A DNA stretch of 64,000 nt. Origin: Streptomyces albireticuli. GTDB taxonomy: Bacteria; Actinomycetota; Actinomycetes; Streptomycetales; Streptomycetaceae. The translations under genes were made by a program, and so were the position numbers. Of this stretch, positions 54,331 through 63,298 are shown piece after piece. The notes under the pieces were generated by a model that worked only from the letters and a program-made list of their open reading frames with translations, searched no databases and was not told where the DNA came from. Within the stretch, counting starts at the first letter, position 1. Each line of letters starts with the position of its first letter. Location of the stretch: assembly GCF_021228125.1 (NCBI RefSeq), contig NZ_JAJQQS010000022.1, forward strand, positions 62,001 through 126,000, given 5' to 3'.

Positions 54331-55446
54331 ATGGACGGCAAAGGCGAAAGCGAGGCAAAACAGAAGAACAAGCGTCTGGAACTGAGCGTCGCGCAGGTCG
54401 CCGGCAGCGCCCTGGCGGCGGTGATCGCCGCGCTCCTCGCGGGCAAGCTCGGGGTGTACGGCACCGTCATCGGCGCCGGCGTCGTCAGTGTCGTGGCCAC
54501 GTCGGGCGGCACGATCTTCCAGCACTTGTTCAAACGCACGGGCGAGCAGCTCAGAGAGGCGACGACGCAGGCCGCACGGCCGAAGATGCGCCAGGTCCCG
54601 GTCCGGGACGCGAGCCGCGCGGTCGGGCGTGGCGGCCCCGGACGGGATCACACCCGGCCACTCGGCCGGATGGGTGACGCGGACGCGACACGACTGCTCC
54701 CCGGCGTCGACCCGGCCGCTCCGCGGTCCGCCGTGGACGCGACACAGCTGTTGCCCGGTGTGAACCACCCGCCGGAGCGAAACGGCGCACACGCGGGCGC
54801 GCATTCCGGCCCGCACGCTGATCCGCACTCCGATGGTCATGACGGCACGGCTGCCCCGTTCGATGACGAGTACACGTCGGGCACCACACACGGCACGCGA
54901 CTGCGCGGCTACAAGCGCCCGCTGCTCGCCGCGGCCGCGATCTTCGCCCTGGCCATGGGCACGGTGACCGTCGTCGAACTGGTCGGTGGCGGAGCCGCCG
55001 ACGGCGGCAAGGGCACCTCCGTCGGCCAGATACTCACGGGTGGGAACTCCGGCAAGAAGCAGGACCCCGCGCCGGAGAAGGACCCCGAGCGGGGCTCGGA
55101 GCGCGGTGGTGGCCAGGAGAGCGGCAAGGACTCCGACGGCGGCGGCACCCCCGACCCCGGCACGTCCGAGCCGGGCGGCGACCCGGGCAAGCGGTCGCCC
55201 GACCCGTCCACGTCCCCCGACCCGGTGGACCCGTCCACGGGCGGCTCCTCGCAGTCCCCGAAGCCGGACCCCTCCGGGGGCGGGCAGTCGCCGGACAGCG
55301 GCAAGGGGGGTTCCGACGGCGGCAAGACCGACGGCGGGACGACGACCGGCGGCGCCGCGGGCGGTGGCCGGACGACACCGAAGCCGCCGGAGCAGAACGC
55401 GGCGGCGGGCGCGGCCACCCCGCCCAAGCAGGGCGTCGCCTCGTAG
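54331..55446 (+). CDS. Membrane protein of unknown function with long disordered extracellular tail
   Basis: A 371-aa protein without a recognised family. A charged start (MDGKGESEAKQKNKRLELS) leads to a hydrophobic helix-turn-helix segment at about 22-62 (GSALAAVIAALLAGKLGVYG, TVIGAGVVSVVATSG) ending in TIFQHLFKRTGEQLREAT. A His/Asp-rich linker, a single TM helix at about 197-214 (PLLAAAAIFALAMGTVTVV) and a Ser/Pro/Gly/Lys-rich tail of about 150 residues follow. The tail resembles wall- or surface-exposed spacers. It is divergent from sepH. Confidence 0.8.
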   Translation: MDGKGESEAKQKNKRLELSVAQVAGSALAAVIAALLAGKLGVYGTVIGAGVVSVVATSGGTIFQHLFKRTGEQLREATTQAARPKMRQVPVRDASRAVGRGGPGRDHTRPLGRMGDADATRLLPGVDPAAPRSAVDATQLLPGVNHPPERNGAHAGAHSGPHADPHSDGHDGTAAPFDDEYTSGTTHGTRLRGYKRPLLAAAAIFALAMGTVTVVELVGGGAADGGKGTSVGQILTGGNSGKKQDPAPEKDPERGSERGGGQESGKDSDGGGTPDPGTSEPGGDPGKRSPDPSTSPDPVDPSTGGSSQSPKPDPSGGGQSPDSGKGGSDGGKTDGGTTTGGAAGGGRTTPKPPEQNAAAGAATPPKQGVAS

Positions 55447-55500
55447 CGGGCACCCGCCCCCGAACCCGGGCCGCCCCCGAATCCGGCTCGGCCCTGAGCC

Positions 55501-55534
55501 CGGCCCCCGGTCGGCGAGCGCCGGGCGGGGGCCG
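55501..55534. terminator. Compound hairpin after the membrane protein gene
   Basis: CGGCCCCCG / CGGGGGCCG (9 bp) encloses a smaller GGCG-AG-CGCC stem. It lies between convergent genes, 55 nt after the plus-strand stop. Confidence 0.55.
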
Positions 55535-55728
55535 GTCCGGGGCCCCGTCGGTCCAGGCTCCTCCCGCCGGGTCAGGGCGATCGCTTCCAGCCCGTCCGGC
55601 GCTTGAGGACACCGCGCGGAGAGCGGAACGGGGGTCCGGGGGCTTGCCCCCGCCACGCGGCGGAGCCGCTCGTCGGATACAGCGGGAAGGGGCGGGTAGG
55701 GGAAGAACTCCCGCCCCACCCGCCGCGC

Positions 55729-57060
55729 TCACCCGCCCAGCACCCGCCCCAGATACGCGTTCGCGAACACCCGCCCGGCATCCAGCCGATCCCGCAGCGC
55801 CACGAACTCCCCGAACCGCGGATACACCCCCGCCAGATACTCCGCGTCGCGGCCGTGCAGCTTCCCCCAGTGCGGCCGCCCGCCGTGCGCCGTCATGATC
55901 CGCTCCGCCGCGCCGAAGTACGCGCGGTAAGGCGCCCCCCGGTACATGTGCACCGCGATGTAGGCCGTCTCCCGGCCGTAGCCCGTGGACAGCGGGATGT
56001 CGTCGGCCGGCGCGGTCCGTATCTCCACGGGGAAGCCGATCCGCAGCCGCGAGCGTTCGATCATCGCCCTGAGCTCGGCCAGCGCCGCCATCGCGGCCTC
56101 GCGCGGCAGGGCGTACTCCATCTCCACGAAGCGGACGCGGCGCGGGCTGGTGAAGACCTTGTAGGCGTCGTCGGTGTAGGTACGGGCGGACAGGGCGCGG
56201 CCCGCGACCCGGGCCAGGCCCGGCACGGCGGAGGGCACGGCGCGGCCGGCCGTGCAGACGGCCTGGAAGAGCCCGTTGGAGACCAGCTCGTCCTCGACCC
56301 AGGCGCTGACCCGGCCAGGAGGAGACGCGGGGCCCGCGCTGCGGTTGTTGCGCTTGGTGACACAGCTGCGCGTGTGGGGGAACCAGAAGAACTCGAAGTG
56401 CTCGTTCTCGGCGACGAGCTGATCGAACTCGGCCGTCACCCGGTCCAGCCCCATCGGCTCCTCACAGGCCCTGAGCAGGAACGAGGGCTCCACCGCGAAG
56501 GTGAGCTCGCTGATCACGCCCAGCGCGCCCAGCCCCAGCCGGGCCGCCGCGAAGACCTCGGGGTTCTCGTGCGCCGAGCAGGGGAGCGCGGTGCCGTCGG
56601 CCGTCACCAGCACCAGGGCGCTGACCTGGGCCGAGAGCGAGGCCGAGTCGCGGCCCGTGCCGTGGGTGCCGGTGCTGACCGCCCCGGAGACGGTCTGCTC
56701 CATGATGTCGCCCATGTTGGCCAGCGACAGGCCCCGCGCGGCCAGCTCCGTGTTGAGCCGCCGCAGGGTGGTGCCGGCGGCCACCGTCACCGTCCCGGCG
56801 CGCCGGTCGACGGCCCGGACGCCGGTGAGGCGGTCGGGGCGGATCAGCAGGCCGTCGGTGGCGGCCGCCGCGGTGAAGGAGTGGCCCGCGCCGACGGCCT
56901 TGACCCGCAGGCCGTCCGCCGCGGCCCGCGCCACCGCCGCCGCCAGTTCCGCCGTGCTCGCCGGTGCCACGGTCCGCGCGGGGCGGGCGGTGACGTTCCC
57001 CGCCCAGTTACGCCACGCGCCCCTTGTCCAGGTCGCCGTCGCGGTCGTCGTCTCCGTCAT
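55729..57060 (-). CDS. FAD-linked oxidase (D-arabinono-1,4-lactone oxidase/AldO type)
   Basis: The 443-aa flavoprotein has an N-terminal FAD-binding PCMH domain (NWAGNVTARPARTVAPAS, LRVKAVGAGHSFTAAAATD, where GxGHSF carries the His that AldO-type enzymes link to FAD) and a C-terminal ALO domain (FWFPHTRSCVTKRNNR, PHWGKLHGRD, YPRFGEFVALRDRLD). It should oxidise polyols or sugar lactones with oxygen, giving hydrogen peroxide. Its start lies inside the upstream MFS gene (53-nt overlap), suggesting they act together. Confidence 0.95.
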   Translation of the reverse strand: MTETTTATATWTRGAWRNWAGNVTARPARTVAPASTAELAAAVARAAADGLRVKAVGAGHSFTAAAATDGLLIRPDRLTGVRAVDRRAGTVTVAAGTTLRRLNTELAARGLSLANMGDIMEQTVSGAVSTGTHGTGRDSASLSAQVSALVLVTADGTALPCSAHENPEVFAAARLGLGALGVISELTFAVEPSFLLRACEEPMGLDRVTAEFDQLVAENEHFEFFWFPHTRSCVTKRNNRSAGPASPPGRVSAWVEDELVSNGLFQAVCTAGRAVPSAVPGLARVAGRALSARTYTDDAYKVFTSPRRVRFVEMEYALPREAAMAALAELRAMIERSRLRIGFPVEIRTAPADDIPLSTGYGRETAYIAVHMYRGAPYRAYFGAAERIMTAHGGRPHWGKLHGRDAEYLAGVYPRFGEFVALRDRLDAGRVFANAYLGRVLGG

Positions 57061-58363
57061 GTGCCCCAGCCCCTCCCCTTGCCTGCGGCACGGACGGGCC
57101 GGGCCGCTGCGGCGCCGGCTCCCGGAGCCGGCGGTATCCCAGGAACGCGACCGCCGCCGCGAGCGCCCCCGCCACCCCGGCCACCGCGTACCCCGCCTCG
57201 GCACCGGCGGCGTCGACCACCCAGCCGGCGGCCGACGACCCCAGCGCCACGCCGACCGCGAGCCCGGTGCTCGTCCAGGTCATGCCCTCGGTCAGCTGCG
57301 CGCGCGGTACGTGCTGTTCGACGAGGGCCATCGTCGTCACCATGGTCGGCGCGATGGACAGCCCCGCGACAAAGAGCGCCACGGCCAGGAACGGCAGGCT
57401 CCCGACCAGTTGGAGGGGGATCATACTCACGGCCATCGCACACACGCCCAGGAGCCAGCGGCGGGCCATGTCGCTCTTGAGATGCAGCAGTCCGAAGACC
57501 GCCCCGGCCAGGCAGGAGCCCAGCGCGTACACGGCGAGCACCAGGCTCGCCATCGCCTTGTGGCCCTCGTCCTCGGCGAAGGCGACCGTCACCACGTCGA
57601 CCGTCCCGAAGATCGCGCCCATCGCGACGAACGTCGCGACCAGCACCTGGAGGCCGCGCGAGCGCAGCGCGGAGCCACCCGTGTGCTGGCCGCGGGGGTG
57701 CGGGGCGGGCTCGGTGCCGCGCTGGGCGGTCAGCCACCAGACGCCGGCCGCGAGGAAGGCGGCGGCCAGCAGGGGCCCGGCCTCCGGGAACCAGGCGGTG
57801 GACAGGCCGATCGAGAGGATCGGCCCGAAGATGAAGCACACCTCGTCGACCACGGACTCGAACGCGTAGGCCGTGTGCAGCTCGCGGGTGCCGCCGTAGA
57901 CCGCGGCCCAGCGGGCCCGCACCATCGACCCGACGCTCGGCGTGGTGCCCGCGCAGGCGGCGAAGACGAAGAGCGTCCAGTCCGGCCAGCGCTGCTGGGC
58001 GCTGAGCACCAGACCCGCCACGGCGACCACGGCGACCAGCATCGCCGGGCGCAGCACCCGGCGCTGTCCGTGCCGGTCGACGAGCCGGGATATCTGCGGG
58101 CCGACGACGGCGGCCGAGACCGCCAGCGCCGCGGAGAGCGCGCCGGCCAGTCCGTACCGGCCGGTGAGCTGGGAGATCATCGTGACGATGCCGATGCCCA
58201 GCATCGAGAGCGGCATCCGGCCGAGGAGCCCGGCGGCGGAGAAGGCCGTGGCGCCGGGGACGGCGAATATGTCGCGGTAGGAGCTGGGCAAGGGCACCGC
58301 CAGGAGGCTCGGGAGGGGCACGGACAGGGCGGACGGGGCGGGTTCGCCGAGGCAGCGCGGCAT
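57008..58363 (-). CDS. MFS transporter
   Basis: A 451-aa major facilitator protein with about 12 TM helices in two halves (LGIGIVTMISQLTGRYGLAG, LAVSAAVVGPQISRLVDRHGQR, VLVATFVAMGAIFGTVDVVT, ALFVAGLSIAPTMVTTMALV). The motif-A-like loop is DRHGQRR. The C-terminus is Asp-rich and reads into the oxidase start region. Substrate unknown; the linked oxidase suggests a polyol or sugar, but drug-type efflux cannot be excluded. ATG 58363 is the first good start. Confidence 0.9.
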   Translation of the reverse strand: MPRCLGEPAPSALSVPLPSLLAVPLPSSYRDIFAVPGATAFSAAGLLGRMPLSMLGIGIVTMISQLTGRYGLAGALSAALAVSAAVVGPQISRLVDRHGQRRVLRPAMLVAVVAVAGLVLSAQQRWPDWTLFVFAACAGTTPSVGSMVRARWAAVYGGTRELHTAYAFESVVDEVCFIFGPILSIGLSTAWFPEAGPLLAAAFLAAGVWWLTAQRGTEPAPHPRGQHTGGSALRSRGLQVLVATFVAMGAIFGTVDVVTVAFAEDEGHKAMASLVLAVYALGSCLAGAVFGLLHLKSDMARRWLLGVCAMAVSMIPLQLVGSLPFLAVALFVAGLSIAPTMVTTMALVEQHVPRAQLTEGMTWTSTGLAVGVALGSSAAGWVVDAAGAEAGYAVAGVAGALAAAVAFLGYRRLREPAPQRPGPSVPQARGGAGAHDGDDDRDGDLDKGRVA

Positions 58364-58501
58364 GGCACGGGGCCCGGGCGGGGCGGTGCGGCTACGGGAC
58401 GTCCGTAAGGGATGTAAAGGGCTTATACAGCTTACGGGCGAGCGTGTGTGCGGCGCACGGCCATTTCCTGCCGGTCAGGGCAGGGTGGCAGGATCGGACG
58501 C

Positions 58502-59665
58502 ATGTCGGACCAGTCAGCAGACCAGCCAGCAGACCAGCAGGCACCCCCGTCGGCAGCCGCGCCGTACGACGCCCTGTTGCTGCTCTCCTTCGGCGGCCCC
58601 GAGGGCCCGGACGACGTCGTCCCGTTCCTGGAGAACGTCACCCGGGGGCGCGGCATCCCCCGCGAGCGGCTCAAGGAGGTCGGGCGGCACTACTTCCTCT
58701 TCGGCGGCGTCAGCCCGATCAACGACCAGAACCGCGAACTGCTCGACGCCCTGCGCAAGGACTTCGCCGAACAGGGCCTGGACCTGCCCGTGCACTGGGG
58801 CAACCGCAACTGGGCGCCGTACCTGACCGACACCCTGCGCGAGATGACGGCCGCCGGACACCGCCGCGTCCTGACCCTGGCCACCAGCGCCTACGCCTCC
58901 TACTCCGGCTGCCGCCAGTACCGCGAGAACCTCGCGGACGCCCTCGCCGCCCTGGAGGCCGAGGGCCTGACCCCGCCGCGCGTCGACAAGCTGCGGCACT
59001 ACTTCAACCACCCCGGCTTCGTCCGGCCCATGGCCGAGGCGACGCTCGCCGCGCTCGCCGGGCTGCCCGAGGACGTACGGGCCGGCGCGCACCTGGCCTT
59101 CACCACGCACTCCATCCCCACCGCCGCCGCGGACACCTCCGGGCCCGCCGAGGGCCACGGCGACGGCGGCGCCTACGTCGCCGAGCACCTCGACGTCGCC
59201 CGGACGATCGCCGAGGCGGTCCGCGAGCGGACCGGCACCGAGCACCCCTGGCGGCTCGTCTACCAGTCGCGCAGCGGCGCCCCGCACATCCCCTGGCTGG
59301 AACCCGACATCTGCGAGCACCTGGAGAACCTGCACGGCGAGGGCGTGCCCGCCGTCGTCATGGTCCCCATCGGCTTCGTCTCGGACCACATGGAGGTCAA
59401 GTACGACCTCGACACCGAGGCCACCGCCAAGGCCGCCGAGCTGGGCCTGCCCGTCGCCCGCGCCGCCACCGTCGGAGCCGACCCGCGCTTCGCCGCCGCC
59501 GTCCGCGAGCTCGTCCTGGAGCGCGCCGCCACCGAGCGCGGCGAGCGGCCCGAGCGCTGCGCCCTCGGCGCCCTCGGCCCCTCCCACGACCTCTGCCCCG
59601 TCGGCTGCTGCCCCGCCCGGGCCCCCCGCCCGGCCGCCGCCGGCGCCGACAGCCCGTACGCCTGA
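58502..59665 (+). CDS. hemH: Ferrochelatase (coproporphyrin-type)
   Basis: The 387-aa enzyme inserts Fe2+ into the porphyrin in the last stages of heme synthesis; actinobacteria use coproporphyrin III as substrate. Conserved parts are LLLLSFGGPEGPDDVVPFLEN, HWGNRNWAPYL, the catalytic His in FTTHSIP, and IGFVSDHMEVKYDLD. The C-terminus (DLCPVGCCPA plus an upstream Cys in RCALGA) is the [2Fe-2S] ligand region of actinobacterial CpfC. A low-complexity N-terminus of about 35 residues precedes the fold. Confidence 0.95.
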   Translation: MSDQSADQPADQQAPPSAAAPYDALLLLSFGGPEGPDDVVPFLENVTRGRGIPRERLKEVGRHYFLFGGVSPINDQNRELLDALRKDFAEQGLDLPVHWGNRNWAPYLTDTLREMTAAGHRRVLTLATSAYASYSGCRQYRENLADALAALEAEGLTPPRVDKLRHYFNHPGFVRPMAEATLAALAGLPEDVRAGAHLAFTTHSIPTAAADTSGPAEGHGDGGAYVAEHLDVARTIAEAVRERTGTEHPWRLVYQSRSGAPHIPWLEPDICEHLENLHGEGVPAVVMVPIGFVSDHMEVKYDLDTEATAKAAELGLPVARAATVGADPRFAAAVRELVLERAATERGERPERCALGALGPSHDLCPVGCCPARAPRPAAAGADSPYA

Positions 59666-59680
59666 GGAGCCCCCGCACCC

Positions 59681-60478
59681 ATGAACCCCCTGAAGGCCGA
59701 ACTGCTCTCCGTCGCCCTGGAGGCGGCCGCCCGCGCGGGCGCGCTGCTGCGCGACGGCCGCCCGGACGACCTGGGCGTGGCCGCCACCAAGACCAGCCCC
59801 ATCGACGTCGTCACCGAGATGGACCTCGCCGCCGAGAAGCTGATCACCGACTTCCTGGCCGAGCGCCGCCCCGCCGACGGGGTGCTGGGCGAGGAGGGCG
59901 CCAGCACCGCCGGCACCAGCGGGGTGCGCTGGGTCGTCGATCCGATCGACGGCACGGTCAACTATCTGTACGGGCTGCCCTCCTGGGCCGTCTCCATCGC
60001 CGCCGAGATCGACGGCGAGACGGCCGTAGGCGTGGTCGCCGCCCCCGTACGCGGCGAGACGTACCGCGCCGTCCGGGGCGAGGGGGCCTTCGCCGGTGAC
60101 CGCCCGCTGCGGGTCCGCCCCGCCCCCGCCTTCGGCCAGGCCCTGATCGGCACCGGCTTCGGCTACCTCACCGAGCGCCGCGCCGCCCAGGCCGAGGTGC
60201 TGCGCGCGCTCCTGCCCGAGGTCCGCGACATCCGCCGCGGCGGCTCGGCCGCCATCGACCTCTGCGACGTGGCCTGCGGCCGGCTCGACGGCTACTACGA
60301 GCGGGGCCTCAACCCCTGGGACTACGCGGCCGGCGCCCTGATCGCCCAGGAGGCGGGCGCCCTGACCGGCGGCCGCCCCGGCGACCCGGCCTCGGGCGAG
60401 CTCACCGTCGCCGCACCGCCCGGCCTCTTCGAACCGCTCCAGGCCCGCCTGGAGGAGCTCGGGGCCTGGCGAGGCTGA
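59681..60478 (+). CDS. Inositol monophosphatase-family protein
   Basis: A 265-aa metal-dependent phosphatase. Motif 1 is WVVDPIDGTVNYLYGLP and motif 2 GLNPWDYAAGALIAQEAGA, with Glu in GEEGAS as the upstream metal ligand. Members act on inositol, histidinol or fructose bisphosphates, so the substrate is open. It follows hemH by 15 nt and is probably co-transcribed. Confidence 0.93.
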   Translation: MNPLKAELLSVALEAAARAGALLRDGRPDDLGVAATKTSPIDVVTEMDLAAEKLITDFLAERRPADGVLGEEGASTAGTSGVRWVVDPIDGTVNYLYGLPSWAVSIAAEIDGETAVGVVAAPVRGETYRAVRGEGAFAGDRPLRVRPAPAFGQALIGTGFGYLTERRAAQAEVLRALLPEVRDIRRGGSAAIDLCDVACGRLDGYYERGLNPWDYAAGALIAQEAGALTGGRPGDPASGELTVAAPPGLFEPLQARLEELGAWRG

Positions 60479-60542
60479 CGGCGGGGCCCAACCGGCCCGG
60501 CAGGCCCCGAGGCGGCCGCACAGACGGCACACGGACACCACA

Positions 60543-60576
60543 GAGCGCCCCCGTGCCGACCGGCACGAGGGCGCTC
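60543..60576. terminator. Bidirectional terminator
   Basis: A 15-bp stem with one mismatch (GAGCGCCC-C-CGTGCC / GGCACG-A-GGGCGCTC, GACC loop) lies between the convergent phosphatase and small gene. Confidence 0.8.
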
Positions 60577-60603
60577 CGCTGCGTGGGATCGGCCCCTTAC
60601 GGC

Positions 60604-60771
60604 CTAAGCGGCCGTGACCCGGACGCCGTGTTCGGCGGCCAGGCGGTGAAGGTCGTCCAGTGCGGCCTGCTCCACCTCGGCGAGGAAATCGTCGCCCGAC
60701 CTACGGGCCTGGTCCAGGTCGGACCGGGTGGTCTCTATGCGCTGCAGAATGCCAGCGGTGAACGCGTCCAT
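60604..60771 (-). CDS. Small conserved protein of 55 residues
   Basis: A short protein with one amphipathic helical stretch (GILQRIETTRSDLDQARRSG, FLAEVEQAALDDLHRLAAEH) likely to form a two-helix coiled coil. No domain recognised. It has the same position before cutR in Streptomyces as far as I recall. ATG 60771 is supported by GGGGGCGCAGCACC upstream and by normal third-position GC bias. Confidence 0.7.
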   Translation of the reverse strand: MDAFTAGILQRIETTRSDLDQARRSGDDFLAEVEQAALDDLHRLAAEHGVRVTAA

Positions 60772-61091
60772 GGTGCTGCGCCCCCTCGTCGTGGGTCGAT
60801 GGCACGGGGGTGTGCCGACGGCGAAACGATCACGACCGCCCCGGAAGCGGGGGTAACACGGCGTGCAGCCGCCAGGGCCGGTGTGATCGCGGGTGTGCAG
60901 ACGTCTTCCCCACCGTGCTCCGCGCGGAAACCTGCCGTCACACGCCAATCCGGAATCCCGCCGGAACCGGGTGCTCACTGGCTGCCAGGAGCCCCTTACG
61001 GCCGGTTTACCGGCGTTGCAGGCAGGATGGATATACCCGGGGGACCCGGGTCGTCACGTGCCCACAGGGCTCAAAGGGAAGGAAGAACGCC
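60772..61091. other. cutR upstream region
   Basis: 320 nt between the divergent 55-aa gene and cutR. It holds the palindrome at 61001-61014 and the cutR ribosome-binding site GGGAAGGAAG. The patch from 61000 to 61035 (GGTTTACCGGCGTTGCAGGC, GGATGGATA) may contain the promoter. Confidence 0.5.
61001..61014. promoter_or_regulatory. Palindrome upstream of cutR
   Basis: GCCGGTTTACCGGC is a perfect 6+2+6 inverted repeat 78 bp before the cutR start. Which protein binds it is unknown; CutR itself is possible. Confidence 0.35.
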
Positions 61092-61745
61092 GTGCGCGTA
61101 CTCGTCGTCGAGGACGAGCAGCTGCTCGCAGATGCCGTCGCCACCGGACTGCGCCGGGAGGCCATGGCCGTCGACGTCGTGTACGACGGGGCCGCGGCTC
61201 TGGAGCGCATCGCCGTCAACGACTACGACGTCATCGTGCTCGACCGCGACCTGCCCGTCGTCCACGGCGACGACGTCTGCCGCAAGGTCGTCGAGCTCGG
61301 CATGCCCACCCGCGTGCTGATGCTGACCGCCTCCGGCGACGTCAGCGACCGGGTGGAGGGCCTGGAGATCGGTGCCGACGACTACCTCCCCAAGCCCTTC
61401 GCCTTCAGCGAGCTGACCGCCCGCGTCCGGGCCCTCGGCCGCCGTACGACCGTGGCCCTGCCCCCGGTCCTGGAGCGGGCCGGGATCAAGCTCGACCCCA
61501 ACCGCCGCGAGGTCTTCCGCGAGGGCCGCGAGGTCCAGCTCGCGCCGAAGGAGTTCGCGGTCCTGGAGGTCCTCATGCGCAGCGAGGGCGCGGTCGTCTC
61601 GGCCGAGCAGCTGCTGGAGAAGGCCTGGGACGAGAACACCGACCCGTTCACCAACGTCGTCCGGGTCACCGTCATGACCCTGCGCCGCAAGCTCGGCGAG
61701 CCCCCGGTCATCGTGACCGTGCCCGGCTCGGGATACCGGATCTGA
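61092..61745 (+). CDS. cutR: Response regulator CutR (OmpR family)
   Basis: The 217-aa regulator has a receiver domain with VVEDEQ and Asp51 (VIVLDRDLP), the conserved Lys in LPKPF, and a C-terminal OmpR winged helix (REVQLAPKEFAVLEVLMRSE, VIVTVPGSGYRI). It is the partner of the adjacent kinase, with 6 nt between them. CutRS of Streptomyces is a conserved pair linked to antibiotic production and envelope or secretion stress. The GTG at 61092 follows GGGAAGGAAG. Confidence 0.95.
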   Translation: MRVLVVEDEQLLADAVATGLRREAMAVDVVYDGAAALERIAVNDYDVIVLDRDLPVVHGDDVCRKVVELGMPTRVLMLTASGDVSDRVEGLEIGADDYLPKPFAFSELTARVRALGRRTTVALPPVLERAGIKLDPNRREVFREGREVQLAPKEFAVLEVLMRSEGAVVSAEQLLEKAWDENTDPFTNVVRVTVMTLRRKLGEPPVIVTVPGSGYRI

Positions 61746-61751
61746 TCAGCC

Positions 61752-63020
61752 GTGCCCTCCACACCCCCCGCCGCCCCGGCCCCGCCGGCCGGCTCCCGGC
61801 CCACGCCGCCCAAGCCCAGCTGGGACCCCCGCCAGCCGGTCGTACGGCCCTTCCCCTGGCTGCGCCCGACCATCCGGATACGCCTCACGCTGCTGTACGG
61901 CGGGATGTTCCTGATGGCCGGGGTTCTGCTGCTGACGATCATCTATCTACTGGCCGCCCAGGCCCTGAACGTCGGCAGTGAACCGCTGATCAGGCTGGTC
62001 AACGGCAGTCGCGTCGAGGTGACCGGCAGTTCCTGCCCGCGCCTTCCCGGCGCGAGCACTCCGGCCGAGGCCAACGAGATCCTCAGTGCCTGCATGCAGC
62101 ACCAGCGCGCCATGGCCCTCGACAGCCTCCTCAAGCGCTCCCTGCTCGCCCTGCTCGGCCTCGCCGTGATCGCCTTCGCCTTCGGCTACGCCATGGCCGG
62201 CCGGGTCCTCTCGCCCCTGGGCAAGATGACGCGGACCGCCCGCAGGGTCGCCGCCACGGACCTCTCCCGGCGGATCGAACTGGGTGGGCCGGAGGACGAG
62301 TTGAAGGAGCTCTCGGACACCTTCGACGAGATGCTCGACCGGCTGGAGCGGGCCTTCACCGCGCAGCAGCGGTTCGTGGCCAACGCCTCGCACGAGCTGC
62401 GGACCCCGCTGGCGATCAACCGCACGCTGCTGGAGGTGCACCTCTCCGACCCCGGCGCCCCGATCGAGCTCCAGCAGCTCGGCAAGACACTGCTGGCCAC
62501 CAACGAGCGCAGCGAGCAGCTCGTGGAGGGCCTGCTGCTGCTCGCCCGCAGCGACAACGAGATCGTGGACCGCAAGCCCGTGGACCTCGCCGAGGTGGCC
62601 ACCAGGGCGCTGGACCAGGCCCGCGCGGAGGCGCAGGGCAAGGGCGTGGAGCTGCGGGGCACCCAGGAGCCCGCGGTCGTCCAGGGCAACGGCGTGCTCC
62701 TGGAGCGCATCGCGCTGAACCTGGTGCAGAACGCCGTGCGCTACAACACGGACGACGGCTGGGTGGAGGTCACCACCCAGGCCATGCCGGGCCACGCGCT
62801 GCTGGTGGTCGAGAACACCGGGCCGGTCGTCCCGGCGTACGAGCTGGACAACATCTTCGAGCCGTTCCGCCGGCTGCGCACGGAGCGCACGGGGAGCGAC
62901 AAGGGGGTGGGTCTCGGGCTGTCGATCGTGCGGTCCGTGGCACGCGCCCACGGCGGCCGGATCACGGCCGAATCACGTGAGGGAGGCGGATTGATCATGA
63001 GAGTGGTGCTGCCCACCTGA
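61752..63020 (+). CDS. cutS: Sensor histidine kinase CutS
   Basis: The 422-aa kinase has a Pro-rich cytoplasmic start, TM1 at about 46-66 (LLYGGMFLMAGVLLLTIIYL), a short extracytoplasmic domain with only two cysteines (Cys95 and Cys114), TM2 at about 127-145 (LLALLGLAVIAFAFGYAMAG), a HAMP domain, the H-box with His214 (ANASHELRTP), and N and G boxes (LVQNAVRYN, VGLGLSIV). The two cysteines are well placed to sense disulfide formation outside the membrane. Confidence 0.95.
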   Translation: MPSTPPAAPAPPAGSRPTPPKPSWDPRQPVVRPFPWLRPTIRIRLTLLYGGMFLMAGVLLLTIIYLLAAQALNVGSEPLIRLVNGSRVEVTGSSCPRLPGASTPAEANEILSACMQHQRAMALDSLLKRSLLALLGLAVIAFAFGYAMAGRVLSPLGKMTRTARRVAATDLSRRIELGGPEDELKELSDTFDEMLDRLERAFTAQQRFVANASHELRTPLAINRTLLEVHLSDPGAPIELQQLGKTLLATNERSEQLVEGLLLLARSDNEIVDRKPVDLAEVATRALDQARAEAQGKGVELRGTQEPAVVQGNGVLLERIALNLVQNAVRYNTDDGWVEVTTQAMPGHALLVVENTGPVVPAYELDNIFEPFRRLRTERTGSDKGVGLGLSIVRSVARAHGGRITAESREGGGLIMRVVLPT

Positions 63021-63097
63021 CAGATTCTGCGAGAATGGGGCGGCTGCGGGTTCGCTTTGGGCGGAATTTTCACGGTCCGACCCTTGCTGTAGGCGTG

Positions 63098-63111
63098 TGT
63101 GATCGCTCACA
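63098..63111. promoter_or_regulatory. Crp-like palindrome
   Basis: TGTGATCGCTCACA has perfect 5-bp arms. The 4-bp spacer differs from the usual 6 bp of Crp sites, so the binding protein is open. Confidence 0.35.
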
Positions 63112-63259
63112 TGCGCAAACTTCAGGCCATCCACTCTCCGTGATCGGCGGGACCGGCGGAACGCCGGGAAAATGGGGGTTTCCGTTGGTCCTGATCACGG
63201 GAAGTACACGGGATGGCGTATCCGCATGCGGCTTTCGGACCGTGTACGGTCCGGTTCGC

Positions 63260-63298
63260 CACCCAACCCCATCACCTCTTCAGGTGTGCGGTTGGGTG
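63260..63298 (+). other. Nested hairpin, terminator of cutS or leader element
   Basis: An outer 9-bp stem CACCCAACC / GGTTGGGTG encloses an inner CACCT-CTTC-AGGTG stem. It may end cutS transcripts or be part of a leader RNA of the DUF4193 gene. Confidence 0.5.
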
